55,228 nt of DNA, taken from positions 1 through 55,228 of the forward strand of contig CAJUAM010000023.1 in assembly GCA_910584615.1 (NCBI GenBank), read 5' to 3'. Position 1 is the first letter of the stretch; every line of letters begins with the position of its first letter. The position numbers were made by a program, and so were the translations under genes. Below the pieces are notes generated by a model. It was given only the letters and a program-made list of their open reading frames with translations, searched no databases and was not told where the DNA came from. This document shows positions 25,530 to 34,420 of the stretch, piece by piece. The stretch comes from an uncultured Dorea sp. (GTDB lineage Bacteria; Bacillota; Clostridia; Lachnospirales; Lachnospiraceae).

Positions 25530-26906
25530 GTGAGGAAAGAAAAGAATATCAGATGGAATACGCTGCGTATAACGGCAATGGGATTTTTGGCAGTGATCTT
25601 TCTTGGTGGGGTGCTTTTGTACCTTCCGGTCAGCAATACCCGGCCCATTGCGTTTGCTGATGCGTTGTTTACCTCAGTGACATCAGTATGTGTGACAGGG
25701 CTGGTGACAATTGTTCCTGCCACACAGTTTACTTTGTTCGGAAAGATTGTGCTGCTTTTGCTGATACAGATCGGCGGGTTTGGAGTTATAGCATGTGCCG
25801 CGCTGTTTTTCTTTTTGCTGCGCAGAAAAATCACCATCAAAGAACAGGTAGTACTTCAAGAGTCCTACAGCGCGAAACGGCTCGGCGGAATTGTCGGTAT
25901 GGTAAAAAATGTGATCATCGGTACGCTTTTGGCAGAAGGAGGCGGAGCAGTGCTGTATGCTTTCCAGTTTGTACCAGAATATGGGATTTTAAAGGGAAGC
26001 TGTTATTCTGTCTTTCACGCGGTTTCTGCATTCTGCAATGCAGGCATTGATATACTGGGAGATAATAGCTTGTCTGATTATGCAGTAAATCCGCTTATAA
26101 ATATTACGACAATGCTCCTGATCATTTTAAGCGGGATCGGATTTACAGTCTGGTTTGATGTAATAGAAAATGTGAAGAAAGCTGTCAGCCAAAAGGTGCG
26201 TGGGCGCTGGTGGTTTCAGGGGCTTTGTCTCCACTCGAAGCTGGCGGTTATCATGACGGCAGTTCTGATCGTATCTGGGACAGTCTTTATCTTTTGCGCT
26301 GAATACCGGAATCCTCAGACCCTTGGAAGTATGGATACGGGGCAGAAACTTCTGGCGTCGATGTTTCAGTCAGTGACTACAAGGACGGCAGGATTTGCGA
26401 CTGTTTCCCAAGGCGCGTTTCATGAGGAAACCAAACTGTTCTGCGCGATACTGATGTTTATCGGAGGTTCGCCGGGAGGGACTGCAGGCGGTGTGAAGAC
26501 AACTACGGTCGCCATGCTGTTTCTTGCCTGCCTTACATTTGTGCGGGGAGGTAATGACACAGAGTGTATGGGGAGAAAGATATCAGCAGCAAATTTCCGG
26601 ACGGGTTTTTGCGTTGTTATGGTAGCGTTTACCGCATTTATTGCAGGTACGATCGCGATCCTGGTAATCGAGCCGGATAGCATTTCAATGGTAAATGTCA
26701 TTTACGAGACGGCATCGGCGGTAGGAACGGTTGGGCTTACTGCTGATCTGACACCCCGGCTTTGCCGTGCCAGTCAGATAGTCCTCATGATCCTTATGTA
26801 TATCGGGAGGTTAGGACCGCTTTCGCTGGTACTTACATTTGCCGGAAAGACACATCCGAGGGATAAGATACGAAGCCTCCCTCAGGAGCAGATTATGGTT
26901 GGATGA
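25530..26906 (+). CDS. ktrB: Ktr-type potassium uptake channel subunit
   Basis: SKT-superfamily K+/Na+-dependent K+ channel subunit. 458 residues from the GTG at 25530, which follows GGAG; this length matches KtrB. An upstream ATG at 25452 would translate through the hairpin and is unlikely. Selectivity-loop sequences are SVTSVCVTGLV, HAVSAFCNAGIDI, SVTTRTAGFATV and TASAVGTVGLTAD. GGSPGGTAGGVKTTT is the typical late-helix motif. ktrA follows 33 bases later. Confidence 0.92.
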   Translation: MRKEKNIRWNTLRITAMGFLAVIFLGGVLLYLPVSNTRPIAFADALFTSVTSVCVTGLVTIVPATQFTLFGKIVLLLLIQIGGFGVIACAALFFFLLRRKITIKEQVVLQESYSAKRLGGIVGMVKNVIIGTLLAEGGGAVLYAFQFVPEYGILKGSCYSVFHAVSAFCNAGIDILGDNSLSDYAVNPLINITTMLLIILSGIGFTVWFDVIENVKKAVSQKVRGRWWFQGLCLHSKLAVIMTAVLIVSGTVFIFCAEYRNPQTLGSMDTGQKLLASMFQSVTTRTAGFATVSQGAFHEETKLFCAILMFIGGSPGGTAGGVKTTTVAMLFLACLTFVRGGNDTECMGRKISAANFRTGFCVVMVAFTAFIAGTIAILVIEPDSISMVNVIYETASAVGTVGLTADLTPRLCRASQIVLMILMYIGRLGPLSLVLTFAGKTHPRDKIRSLPQEQIMVG

Positions 26907-26939
26907 TAAAAGGATTGTGCAGGGCAAGGAGGTTTAGCA

Positions 26940-27581
26940 ATGAAAAAACAGTTTATAGTGTTGGGACTTGGGAGTTTTGGAGCTAGTGTCGCGGTTACGC
27001 TGCAGCAGATGGGATGTGATGTGGCAGCAGTAGATCAGGATATGGAATGTGTGGAGGCGGTAGCGGATCAGGTTGCTTATGCTATGCAGGCGGATATTGG
27101 AAATCCGGAGCTTCTACAGTCTCTGGGGTCAAAGAATTTTGATGGGATAGTGATCGCTTCGTCGGAGAATCTGGAAGGAAGTATTATGGCGGTTTTATCG
27201 GCCAAAGAGATGGGAATCCCTTATGTTTTGTGCAAAGCACATAATAAAAAATATGCCGAAGTCTTAAGGAAAGTGGGCGCTGATGCCGTTGTGTTTCCTG
27301 AAAAAGAGATGGGAAAGCGGATCGCGAGAAATCTTGTGTCGGGGAATCTTGCGGACTGGATAGCGTTGTCGCCGGATTACAGTGTAGTTGAAGCCGCCGT
27401 ACCAAAAAAATGGGTTGGAAAGACATTAAGGGAACTGGATGTGCGCAAGATTTACGGAGTGAATGTGATTGGGATCAAAGAAGGAGAGCGGGTTGAGATA
27501 ACTCCGGATCCCAATATGCTTTTAAAAGCGGGGATGATCTTGATGTTAGTAGGTTCTAACGAGGCATTGGAGGACATATAA
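26940..27581 (+). CDS. ktrA: Ktr potassium uptake regulatory subunit (RCK)
   Basis: 213-residue single RCK protein (half the size of TrkA). The Rossmann motif FIVLGLGSFGASVA sits at residues 4-17, with AVDQD closing the nucleotide site and ADIGNPELLQSLG after it. A TrkA-C domain occupies the last 80 residues. It forms the octameric ring gating KtrB. Start after AAGGAGG. Confidence 0.92.
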   Translation: MKKQFIVLGLGSFGASVAVTLQQMGCDVAAVDQDMECVEAVADQVAYAMQADIGNPELLQSLGSKNFDGIVIASSENLEGSIMAVLSAKEMGIPYVLCKAHNKKYAEVLRKVGADAVVFPEKEMGKRIARNLVSGNLADWIALSPDYSVVEAAVPKKWVGKTLRELDVRKIYGVNVIGIKEGERVEITPDPNMLLKAGMILMLVGSNEALEDI

Positions 27582-27652
27582 AAGGGTACGTTTATTTTAA
27601 TGCTGCTGCCTGTCACATTTATTTAAGATAGCATGTAGAGGAGGAAGTCAGA

Positions 27653-29251
27653 ATGCAGAAGAGAAAGTGGCGTGTATTGATCGTGGATGATGAATTCCGG
27701 ATTGGGATGCTGATCAAAAAACTGATCAGGTGGGAGGAATTTAATTTGGAATGCGCGGATATTGTGGATAATGGAGAGACGGCGTTCCATGTGATCAAAG
27801 AAGAACTGCCTGATATCGTGATTACAGATATCAGAATGCCAAAGATCAATGGATTAGATCTGATCTGTATGACCAGAGAACTGAAAAAGAGTATCAAGTT
27901 CGTAGTGATCAGCGGATATAAGGAATTTGAGTATGCCCACAGAGCCCTTCAATACGGGGTGGATGATTACCTCCTGAAACCAATTAATGAGAATGAATTA
28001 AATAAAGTATTAAAGAAGATATGCGGTCAGTTTGAACTGATTGAGAAGGAGACAAAAGAAAAGCTTGAGCTTCAGGAAACGGTTGCTGAAAGTAAGCAGA
28101 TCATACGGAGAGATTTTCTTAATAACATCATTGAGCAGGATGGGCAGACCCAGATGGAGGATGACAGAGTGCCTCTGGAGGGGGAGATATACCGGGGAAT
28201 TGATATTAAACTTGATTATGTGGACTACAAAAAATATGATAAAAAACAAGATCGGATCACAGCTTTGAAGATCATAGAGATCGTAGAGCGGATCTTAAAT
28301 CCGGCTGCCGAGGAAGTGCTGATCTGTGAAAAGGAAAATCTGCATATTTACTGCCTGTTTAATTATGATGACAGCAAGGCAAAGGAGATCAGGGGCCGGA
28401 TCAATGATATCCTGTCTGAAATACAGGAATATCTGCTGGGATTTGAACAGTATGAAGTTACTATAGGTGTAGGAAGAGAAAAAAAGGAGTTTGGTGAGAT
28501 AAGCTTTTCCATAAAGGAGTCAAACAGGGCAGTTTTAAATAGGATCAAGCTTGGAACAGGGCGGCTTATCTATGTGGAGAACATATTTACGGAAAAGGAT
28601 GTTAAAAACCCTGTAATACGTTACAAAGAAAGCTTTCTTGCCAGTATTGAAGGTTATAGCAAAGAGAATCTTGAACTTTGCATCAATCAGATCTACAGCA
28701 GTTTTATCATGCGGGATGATATTGACTTTTCAGAGTGCTACCATGTGGCGGATGAATTGATCGAAATATTTTTCGACAGTATTGATATACAGCAGGATGA
28801 GATACGGCAGATGATACGAAATACAAAGAATAGCTGTCAGCACTGCAGTTCCATCCTCAAACTTAAAAATCTTCTTAAGACAGAGTTGGGAAATTATCTG
28901 GATATTGCAAGAGAGGCGATAGAGACAGAGTCAGCAAAGCCTGTCCGTCAGGCAAAACAGTATATAGAGGAGCATTATGGCGAAAAAATCGTGTTAGAAG
29001 ATATTGCGGAGGTTGTGGAGCTTAATCCAGTGTATTTCAGCGTCCTTTTCAAAAAGGAGACAGATATGAACTTTAGCGCGTATCTGTTAAATGTGAGGAT
29101 GGAGAAGGCAAAAGAGATGCTCTGTACAACGAATGAGACGATCGCTGCGGTCGGAGAAAATGTAGGATACAGGGATTCCCGCTATTTTAGCCAGACATTT
29201 ACAAAAACGGTCGGCGTAAAGCCGGCACTGTATAGAAAGCTGCATTCATAG
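27653..29251 (+). CDS. YesN-type response regulator (REC plus AraC HTH)
   Basis: 532 residues. The receiver domain (about 6-122) has VDDE, the phospho-acceptor Asp59 in VITDIRMP, and the conserved lysine in YLLKPINENEL. A central helical linker region of about 280 residues follows. The C-terminal AraC-type double HTH is marked by LEDIAEVVELNPVYFSVLFK and ENVGYRDSRYFSQTFTKTVGVKP. It should regulate the carbohydrate genes downstream on signal from the adjacent kinase. Start after GAGGAGG; 9 bases separate it from the kinase gene. Confidence 0.93.
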   Translation: MQKRKWRVLIVDDEFRIGMLIKKLIRWEEFNLECADIVDNGETAFHVIKEELPDIVITDIRMPKINGLDLICMTRELKKSIKFVVISGYKEFEYAHRALQYGVDDYLLKPINENELNKVLKKICGQFELIEKETKEKLELQETVAESKQIIRRDFLNNIIEQDGQTQMEDDRVPLEGEIYRGIDIKLDYVDYKKYDKKQDRITALKIIEIVERILNPAAEEVLICEKENLHIYCLFNYDDSKAKEIRGRINDILSEIQEYLLGFEQYEVTIGVGREKKEFGEISFSIKESNRAVLNRIKLGTGRLIYVENIFTEKDVKNPVIRYKESFLASIEGYSKENLELCINQIYSSFIMRDDIDFSECYHVADELIEIFFDSIDIQQDEIRQMIRNTKNSCQHCSSILKLKNLLKTELGNYLDIAREAIETESAKPVRQAKQYIEEHYGEKIVLEDIAEVVELNPVYFSVLFKKETDMNFSAYLLNVRMEKAKEMLCTTNETIAAVGENVGYRDSRYFSQTFTKTVGVKPALYRKLHS

Positions 29252-29260
29252 GAGGGCCGT

Positions 29261-30298
29261 ATGAAGCTGGTTGGACGATTAAGATGTATTATGTGCGCAG
29301 AGGGTATATATATCCTGATGGCACATGTTTTATGCAGTGCTGTGGAAAAGGACGGTTTTATAATAGTACTCGGTATAGCGGCGCAGGCGGCCATACTGGT
29401 GGTTATGCTGGTATGGATTGTGCATCCGCTTAAAACTTTTGAAGATACATTAGAATATTTTGCAGGCGAAGAGCAGACGGAGGCAGAACTTGAAAATATA
29501 AGAGATACGATTCCTTATATCAGGGAGATGAAGATTCTTGTAGACAAATACTCTTCCAGAAAGATACGCAGGAATTCGGCAGAGATTTTTGATAAGCAGA
29601 CAGAGCTTACAGCGCTTCAAAGCCAGATCAATCCCCATTTTCTTTATAATACGCTGGAATCAATAAGAGGACAGGCCCTGATGGATGATAATGCCGAAAT
29701 TGCAGGGATGGTTGAGGCATTGTCTTCTTTTTTCAGATACAGTATCAGCCGGAAGGGAAAGCTTGTCACACTCAGGGATGAGCTTGCTAATATCAATAAC
29801 TATATGCTGATCCAGCGCTATCGGTTTAATAATCGTTTTTCGCTGGAGGTGATCGTTGATGAAGAGGATGAGGAGGCTTATGATTTTCTCATCCCGAAAC
29901 TGATCATCCAGCCGGTTGTGGAAAATGCCATATACCATGGTTTAGAAGAAAAGCTGGAAGGCGGTAAAGTGATCATTGAAGTGATTGTTACAGAAAAAAA
30001 CCTGATTCTTACGATCTCAGACAATGGAAGCGGCATTGACGGAACGACACTTGATAAGCTCAACCGAAGGATCCATTCCCAAAATATGAGAGTCGAGGAT
30101 GAGGACAGTCAGAAGCAGCGTAACACGGGTATTGCGCTCCCGAATATACATAAGCGGATACAGCTTTTGTTTGGGGAGGAGTACGGGGTGAATGTCTACA
30201 GTACTGTAGGACAGGGAACGGACGTAGAGATCACGATTCCGGCCAAAGATGAGAGAGGCATTAGTTTATCAGATGAAAAAGGAAATCTTAAGAATTAA
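29261..30298 (+). CDS. YesM-type sensor histidine kinase with minimal sensor region
   Basis: 345 residues. Two N-terminal hydrophobic segments (about 10-28 and 32-54) are separated by only a few residues, so almost nothing protrudes outside the cell. A HAMP-like linker and the HisKA_7TM/LytS-YesM core follow, with SQINPHFLYNTLES carrying the phospho-acceptor His126. The HATPase domain has VVENAIYHGLE and SDNGSGID. Typical YesM kinases have a large extracytoplasmic sensor; its absence suggests that another protein supplies the signal. The neighbouring degenerate ABC protein or the binding protein are candidates. The end overlaps the next gene by 26 bases. Confidence 0.9.
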   Translation: MKLVGRLRCIMCAEGIYILMAHVLCSAVEKDGFIIVLGIAAQAAILVVMLVWIVHPLKTFEDTLEYFAGEEQTEAELENIRDTIPYIREMKILVDKYSSRKIRRNSAEIFDKQTELTALQSQINPHFLYNTLESIRGQALMDDNAEIAGMVEALSSFFRYSISRKGKLVTLRDELANINNYMLIQRYRFNNRFSLEVIVDEEDEEAYDFLIPKLIIQPVVENAIYHGLEEKLEGGKVIIEVIVTEKNLILTISDNGSGIDGTTLDKLNRRIHSQNMRVEDEDSQKQRNTGIALPNIHKRIQLLFGEEYGVNVYSTVGQGTDVEITIPAKDERGISLSDEKGNLKN

Positions 30299-31694
30299 TA
30301 ATCTGAATGCAAAGCCAAGCCAGATGGAGAGACTTGAAAATGTCACTCTGCATATTTTAGAAGGAGAGATTGTCGGATTTCTCGGCCTTACATATTCCGG
30401 AAAAGATCTGACAGTAAGGATACTTGCAGGGGATATGCAGGAAGAACTGGCAAAGCATCATATTTATATCGAGGGAGAAAAAATACGGGGCAATTTTGAA
30501 CTGCAGAAAAAAGTATACCGTATCGCGGCATCTAATTATATTATTGATGACTGGTCCGTGGCTGAGTATATCGGTCTGGTTGAGAGCAGATGGATAAAGC
30601 TTGTATGGAGGAGAAAATATCTGGAAGAACAGATGAGAGACTTCCTTCTTGGACTTGGTGTTGACATAGATGCGTCAAAAAAGATGAAAGAGCTTTCGGA
30701 ACTTGAAAAACGTATTGTAGATATTGTAAAAGCAAAGTGGCTCCATAAGAAACTGTTGATTGTTGAAGATGAATTTGAAGGGATGAGACCGGGATCGATC
30801 CGTGCTTTTGGCGCAGTGATGAAACGACTGATCATGAGTGATATGGGCGTGATCATAAACAGCCATTCGGATATGGTGCTTTCGCTTTTATCGGAAAAAT
30901 ATATCATATTCAAAGCTGGGAGGATCGTAAAAAAGTGCGGCAAATATTATATTGCAGATAGCGCCCATCTTGAAAAATTCCTGCTGGGGAGGGGTGTGAT
31001 ATCCAGAAAGAAAAGCCTGGACAGTCATATGCTGGAGCAGCAGAACAATGAGGGAAAACCAGTATATCAGATACTTGGACTGAAGATGAACAGCGGAAAA
31101 ATCCAGGATTTTAGTTTTTTAAGAGGAGAAATCGTTACATTTCTTGTTCTTGACGGCAAAAACAAAGAAAGACTTTTTATGGTCCTATCGGGTCGTATGG
31201 CGGCACCATACCATTCCTGTATTCTTAATTCCCGTGTATACCGTGCCGCGGATTTTTCTGATTATGTGAAGGAAAAGGTGGTGTCTGTCAAGCACATGGG
31301 AAGTGAGAGCGAGGTGTTTTCTGGTATGAGCACAGGAGAAAATCTTTTGATCCCATCACTGAGAAAGATTTCCTCTCTTGAATATATTGCGAATTCATCG
31401 AAGATACCTAAGATGCTTAAACAGGAATTTGATCAGGCGGAGACTGCAGAAGAGGGATTTGCGGATAATCTTGGTGTAAATGATATCATCAGCATCACTC
31501 TGGAAAGATGGTATATTTATAATCCTCAGGTTCTGATCTTATTTGAACCTTTTGCAAGATGTGATCTGATGGGAGTATCCATCGTAAAATCTTATATAAA
31601 AAAGTTTGCGAACCGCGGTACAGCAGTTATCATCATTAAGTCAAGGGAAGAGTATGTAGAAGATATCTCGGATCAGATCATCAGTGTTGACTGA
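30273..31694 (+). CDS. Degenerate RbsA-like double ABC-ATPase, probably regulatory
   Basis: 473 residues with the two-cassette layout of sugar ABC ATPases such as RbsA/MglA, but both ATP sites look dead. The first Walker A reads GLTYSGKD instead of G-x-N-G-x-G-K-S/T, and the signature LSGGQ reads LSELEK. The first Walker B region is LLIVEDEFEG. The second cassette has FLVLDGKNKERLF at the Walker A position and LILFEPFARCD at Walker B. Compare the intact RbsA-like protein at 32.9 kb. The ATG at 30273 lies inside the kinase gene (26-base overlap), so the protein is co-made with the kinase. A role as an ATP-independent or sensing adaptor of the two-component system is inferred. Confidence 0.8.
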   Translation: MKKEILRINNLNAKPSQMERLENVTLHILEGEIVGFLGLTYSGKDLTVRILAGDMQEELAKHHIYIEGEKIRGNFELQKKVYRIAASNYIIDDWSVAEYIGLVESRWIKLVWRRKYLEEQMRDFLLGLGVDIDASKKMKELSELEKRIVDIVKAKWLHKKLLIVEDEFEGMRPGSIRAFGAVMKRLIMSDMGVIINSHSDMVLSLLSEKYIIFKAGRIVKKCGKYYIADSAHLEKFLLGRGVISRKKSLDSHMLEQQNNEGKPVYQILGLKMNSGKIQDFSFLRGEIVTFLVLDGKNKERLFMVLSGRMAAPYHSCILNSRVYRAADFSDYVKEKVVSVKHMGSESEVFSGMSTGENLLIPSLRKISSLEYIANSSKIPKMLKQEFDQAETAEEGFADNLGVNDIISITLERWYIYNPQVLILFEPFARCDLMGVSIVKSYIKKFANRGTAVIIIKSREEYVEDISDQIISVD

Positions 31695-31733
31695 CGTATT
31701 AAAATTACCACACCCATTCTAAATTCTTTCACA

Positions 31734-31762
31734 TTGGATTTATGAAATGGCTTCGGTATAAT
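31734..31762 (+). promoter_or_regulatory. Promoter of the sugar ABC transporter operon
   Basis: TTGGAT, 17-base spacer, TATAAT, with the predicted start about 37 bases before the binding-protein start codon. The upstream 40 bases (31695-31733) are the likely binding region for the YesN-like regulator. Confidence 0.75.
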
Positions 31763-31806
31763 ATAGTCATTCCAATCGGATAATAGAAAAAAAGGAGGAA
31801 AAGACT

Positions 31807-32823
31807 ATGAAAAAGAAAATTTTATCATTGCTGCTTGCGGCGACGATGATCGCTACACTTGCAGTAGGCTGCAGCTCAGGCGGATCTGGTGGATCCGGCG
31901 GTTCGGAAGGCGGATCTGAAGGCGGCAAAGGAGGAGCGGCAAAGGATATGACGTTTGTAATCGTTCCGAAATGTGTGCATGCATGGTTCGATGAAGTAAA
32001 CAAAGGCGCGCAGATCCAGGCTGACGCATTGTCAGATCAGCTTGGCGTAGAGGTTAAGATCGACTATCGTGCTCCTAATGCGGCGGACGTTGCAGAGCAG
32101 AACTCTGTATTAGAGCAGGCAGCAGCTACAAAGCCGGCAGGTATCGCGCTTGACCCGGTAGATTATGACGGAAGTAAAGCAGTTATCGAGCAGATTGAAG
32201 AACAGGGCATTCCGGTAGTTCTTTTTGACGCTCCGTCACCAGAAGGCAGCGGACTTACAAGCTGCGGTAATGATTTCAAAGAGCAGGCGACAATCGCGGC
32301 AGACAGACTTGCAAAAGAAATCGGAGAAAAAGGAAAAGTTGCGGTTATGCAGGGCTTCCCGTCAGCGCCAAACCATGCTGAGAGATATCAGGCACATTTG
32401 GACGCGCTGAAAAAGTATCCGGGCATCGAAGTTGTTGACGGTGGTATTGACAATGATAACATTGAAGAGGCACAGTCTCAGGCAGCGGCAGTTTTGGCAG
32501 CAAATCCGGATCTGAAAGGTTTCCTTAACTGTGACGCGTGTGGTTCAGGTGTTGCGGCAGCTATCGAAGAGGCCGGAAAGAAGGGCGAAGTAACATTCGT
32601 ATCTATGGACAACCTGATTGAGATCCTTGACTATATCAAGAGCGGAACAATTACTGCTACATCTTCAACGATTCCGCAGATGCAGGGTTCCATGGCAGTT
32701 CTCATGATGTATCAGAAATATATCGGGATTGAGATTCCGGCAATGGTTGATACAGGTATCGCAGTGATCGATGGTGAGAACATTGATGAGTGGATCGAGA
32801 TTGTAGGCGGCGACGCTAAATAA
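31807..32823 (+). CDS. Sugar ABC transporter substrate-binding lipoprotein (RbsB-like)
   Basis: 338 residues. The signal peptide ends in the lipobox LAVGC, with the lipidated Cys at residue 22. A Gly/Ser-rich tether (SGGSGGSGGSEGG) follows, then a Peripla_BP_4 / ribose-binding-like fold. Recognisable stretches are IVPKCVHAWFDEVNKGAQ, EQAAATKPAGIALDP, GNDFKEQATIAADRLAKEIG and FLNCDACGSGVAAAIEEAG. It captures the substrate outside the cell for the transporter encoded next. The sugar cannot be read from the sequence. Start after GGAGG. Confidence 0.92.
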   Translation: MKKKILSLLLAATMIATLAVGCSSGGSGGSGGSEGGSEGGKGGAAKDMTFVIVPKCVHAWFDEVNKGAQIQADALSDQLGVEVKIDYRAPNAADVAEQNSVLEQAAATKPAGIALDPVDYDGSKAVIEQIEEQGIPVVLFDAPSPEGSGLTSCGNDFKEQATIAADRLAKEIGEKGKVAVMQGFPSAPNHAERYQAHLDALKKYPGIEVVDGGIDNDNIEEAQSQAAAVLAANPDLKGFLNCDACGSGVAAAIEEAGKKGEVTFVSMDNLIEILDYIKSGTITATSSTIPQMQGSMAVLMMYQKYIGIEIPAMVDTGIAVIDGENIDEWIEIVGGDAK

Positions 32824-32853
32824 TTTAAAACTAATAATCTAGTATGATAAAAA

Positions 32854-32901
32854 GCGGGGGCTTGTGACCATTTAATTAGAGTTACTCGCCCCCGTTTTTT
32901 T
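32854..32901 (+). terminator. Attenuator-like terminator between binding protein and ATPase
   Basis: CGGGGGC pairs with GCCCCCG, with an inner GTGAC/GTTAC stem and a seven-T run. It lies inside the operon, so partial read-through would give more binding protein than ATPase and permease. Confidence 0.85.
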
Positions 32902-32916
32902 AAAAGGAGCATGTCT

Positions 32917-34398
32917 ATGAAAGTATTAGAGGCGCATAATATTACAAAATTGTTTCCAGGCGTAGTGGCACTGGATTCTGTAGATGTAGCCTTTGAACCC
33001 GGAGAGATTCACTGTATTATCGGTGAAAACGGGGCAGGGAAAAGTACTCTGATCAAATGTCTGACAGGTGTATACCAGCCGGAAGAAGGCGAGGTATTGA
33101 TAAATGGAGAAGATGCGATAAAAAATAAAGCTTTATTTGACAAGATCGCATACGTGCCGCAGGAAATCGATCTGTTCGGATATATGTCAGTTGCGGAAAA
33201 TCTTTTTCTCCCATATGAAAAATCGGGGATCAAAGGGATTGTAAATCAGAAAGAGCTTGAGAAAAAGGCTGTGCCGGTTCTTGAAAGGTTCAAGATTCCG
33301 GTAGAACCTGACGCACTTGTAAAAGATATATCGGTATCTTCCCAGCAGCTTCTTCAGATCGCGAGGGCCTGTGTGCATGAGGAGTATGAGGTGCTTATGC
33401 TGGATGAGCCGACAACCAGCCTGACGACGAGTGATACCGAAATTTTATTTGATATTGTCAGGACAATAAAAAAACAGAACAAAGCGATCATCTTTATATC
33501 TCACAAGCTGGAAGAGATATTTTCTCTTGGAGATGTAATAACGGTTTTTCGTAATGGCAAGATGGTTGCAGGTGATGTGATCAGTAATGTTAATATCCCG
33601 TGGGTCATTAAACAGATGACAGGAAAAGAACTTGATCAGGATCAGGTATTTTGTTCCGAGAAGGTATCCGAGAAAGTGCTTTTAGAAGTGAGCAATCTGA
33701 CAGGAGAAAAGTTTTCAGATATCAGCTTTACCCTGAAAAAGGGTGAGATCTTAGGATTTTCCGGTCTGGTAGGAGCAGGAAGAAGCGAACTTATGCAGGC
33801 AATCTTCGGATATCTGCCAGTGTACTCGGGTACAGTTAAGCTGGATGGAGAGGCCTGGAAACTTGGCGATACGAACTATTCTGTGAATCACGGATTTATC
33901 TATCTTCCTGAAGAACGCAAAAAACAGGGAATCCTTCCAGTGCTTTCTATCCGGGAAAATATATCCGTATCCACATTGGATACGTTAAAGAGCGGATTCA
34001 GTATTTCCCGCAGAAAAGAAGAAGAACTTGCCAGAGAAGTTATTGATACATATGATGTTAAGACGCCGGATACGGATAAAGCGATTCAATTTTTAAGCGG
34101 CGGCAACCAGCAGAAGGTCATTATCGGACGGGCGATGAAATGTAATCCGAAAGTACTTGTATTTGATGAGCCGACAAAAGGTATTGATGTTGGAACGAAG
34201 GCTGAAATATATAGGCTGATGAAGGAGCTTGCAGAGGAAAAAGGGATTGGGATCATTCTTATTTCCTCAGAGATGGATGAGGTAAAAAAATGCTCAAACA
34301 GAATCATTGCATTATATGAGGGAAAGCAGGCTGGCGAGTATGACGCAAAGGCAGATAAAGATACACTTCTGAGTGCAATTATCGGAGTAAATTCATAA
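32917..34398 (+). CDS. Sugar ABC transporter ATP-binding protein (RbsA/MglA-like)
   Basis: 493 residues with two ABC cassettes. The first has an intact Walker A GENGAGKST, signature-like SVSSQQLLQIARA and Walker B VLMLDEPTTSL. The second has GLVGAGRSEL, FLSGGNQQKVIIGRA and VLVFDEPTKGID. It powers import of the substrate bound by the lipoprotein upstream. The ATG at 32917 is preferred over 32911 because AGGAG needs about 7 bases of spacing. Unlike the protein at 30.3 kb, its motifs are intact. Confidence 0.93.
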   Translation: MKVLEAHNITKLFPGVVALDSVDVAFEPGEIHCIIGENGAGKSTLIKCLTGVYQPEEGEVLINGEDAIKNKALFDKIAYVPQEIDLFGYMSVAENLFLPYEKSGIKGIVNQKELEKKAVPVLERFKIPVEPDALVKDISVSSQQLLQIARACVHEEYEVLMLDEPTTSLTTSDTEILFDIVRTIKKQNKAIIFISHKLEEIFSLGDVITVFRNGKMVAGDVISNVNIPWVIKQMTGKELDQDQVFCSEKVSEKVLLEVSNLTGEKFSDISFTLKKGEILGFSGLVGAGRSELMQAIFGYLPVYSGTVKLDGEAWKLGDTNYSVNHGFIYLPEERKKQGILPVLSIRENISVSTLDTLKSGFSISRRKEEELAREVIDTYDVKTPDTDKAIQFLSGGNQQKVIIGRAMKCNPKVLVFDEPTKGIDVGTKAEIYRLMKELAEEKGIGIILISSEMDEVKKCSNRIIALYEGKQAGEYDAKADKDTLLSAIIGVNS

Positions 34399-34420
34399 GA
34401 TGAAAGAGGAGTCGTTTGTT

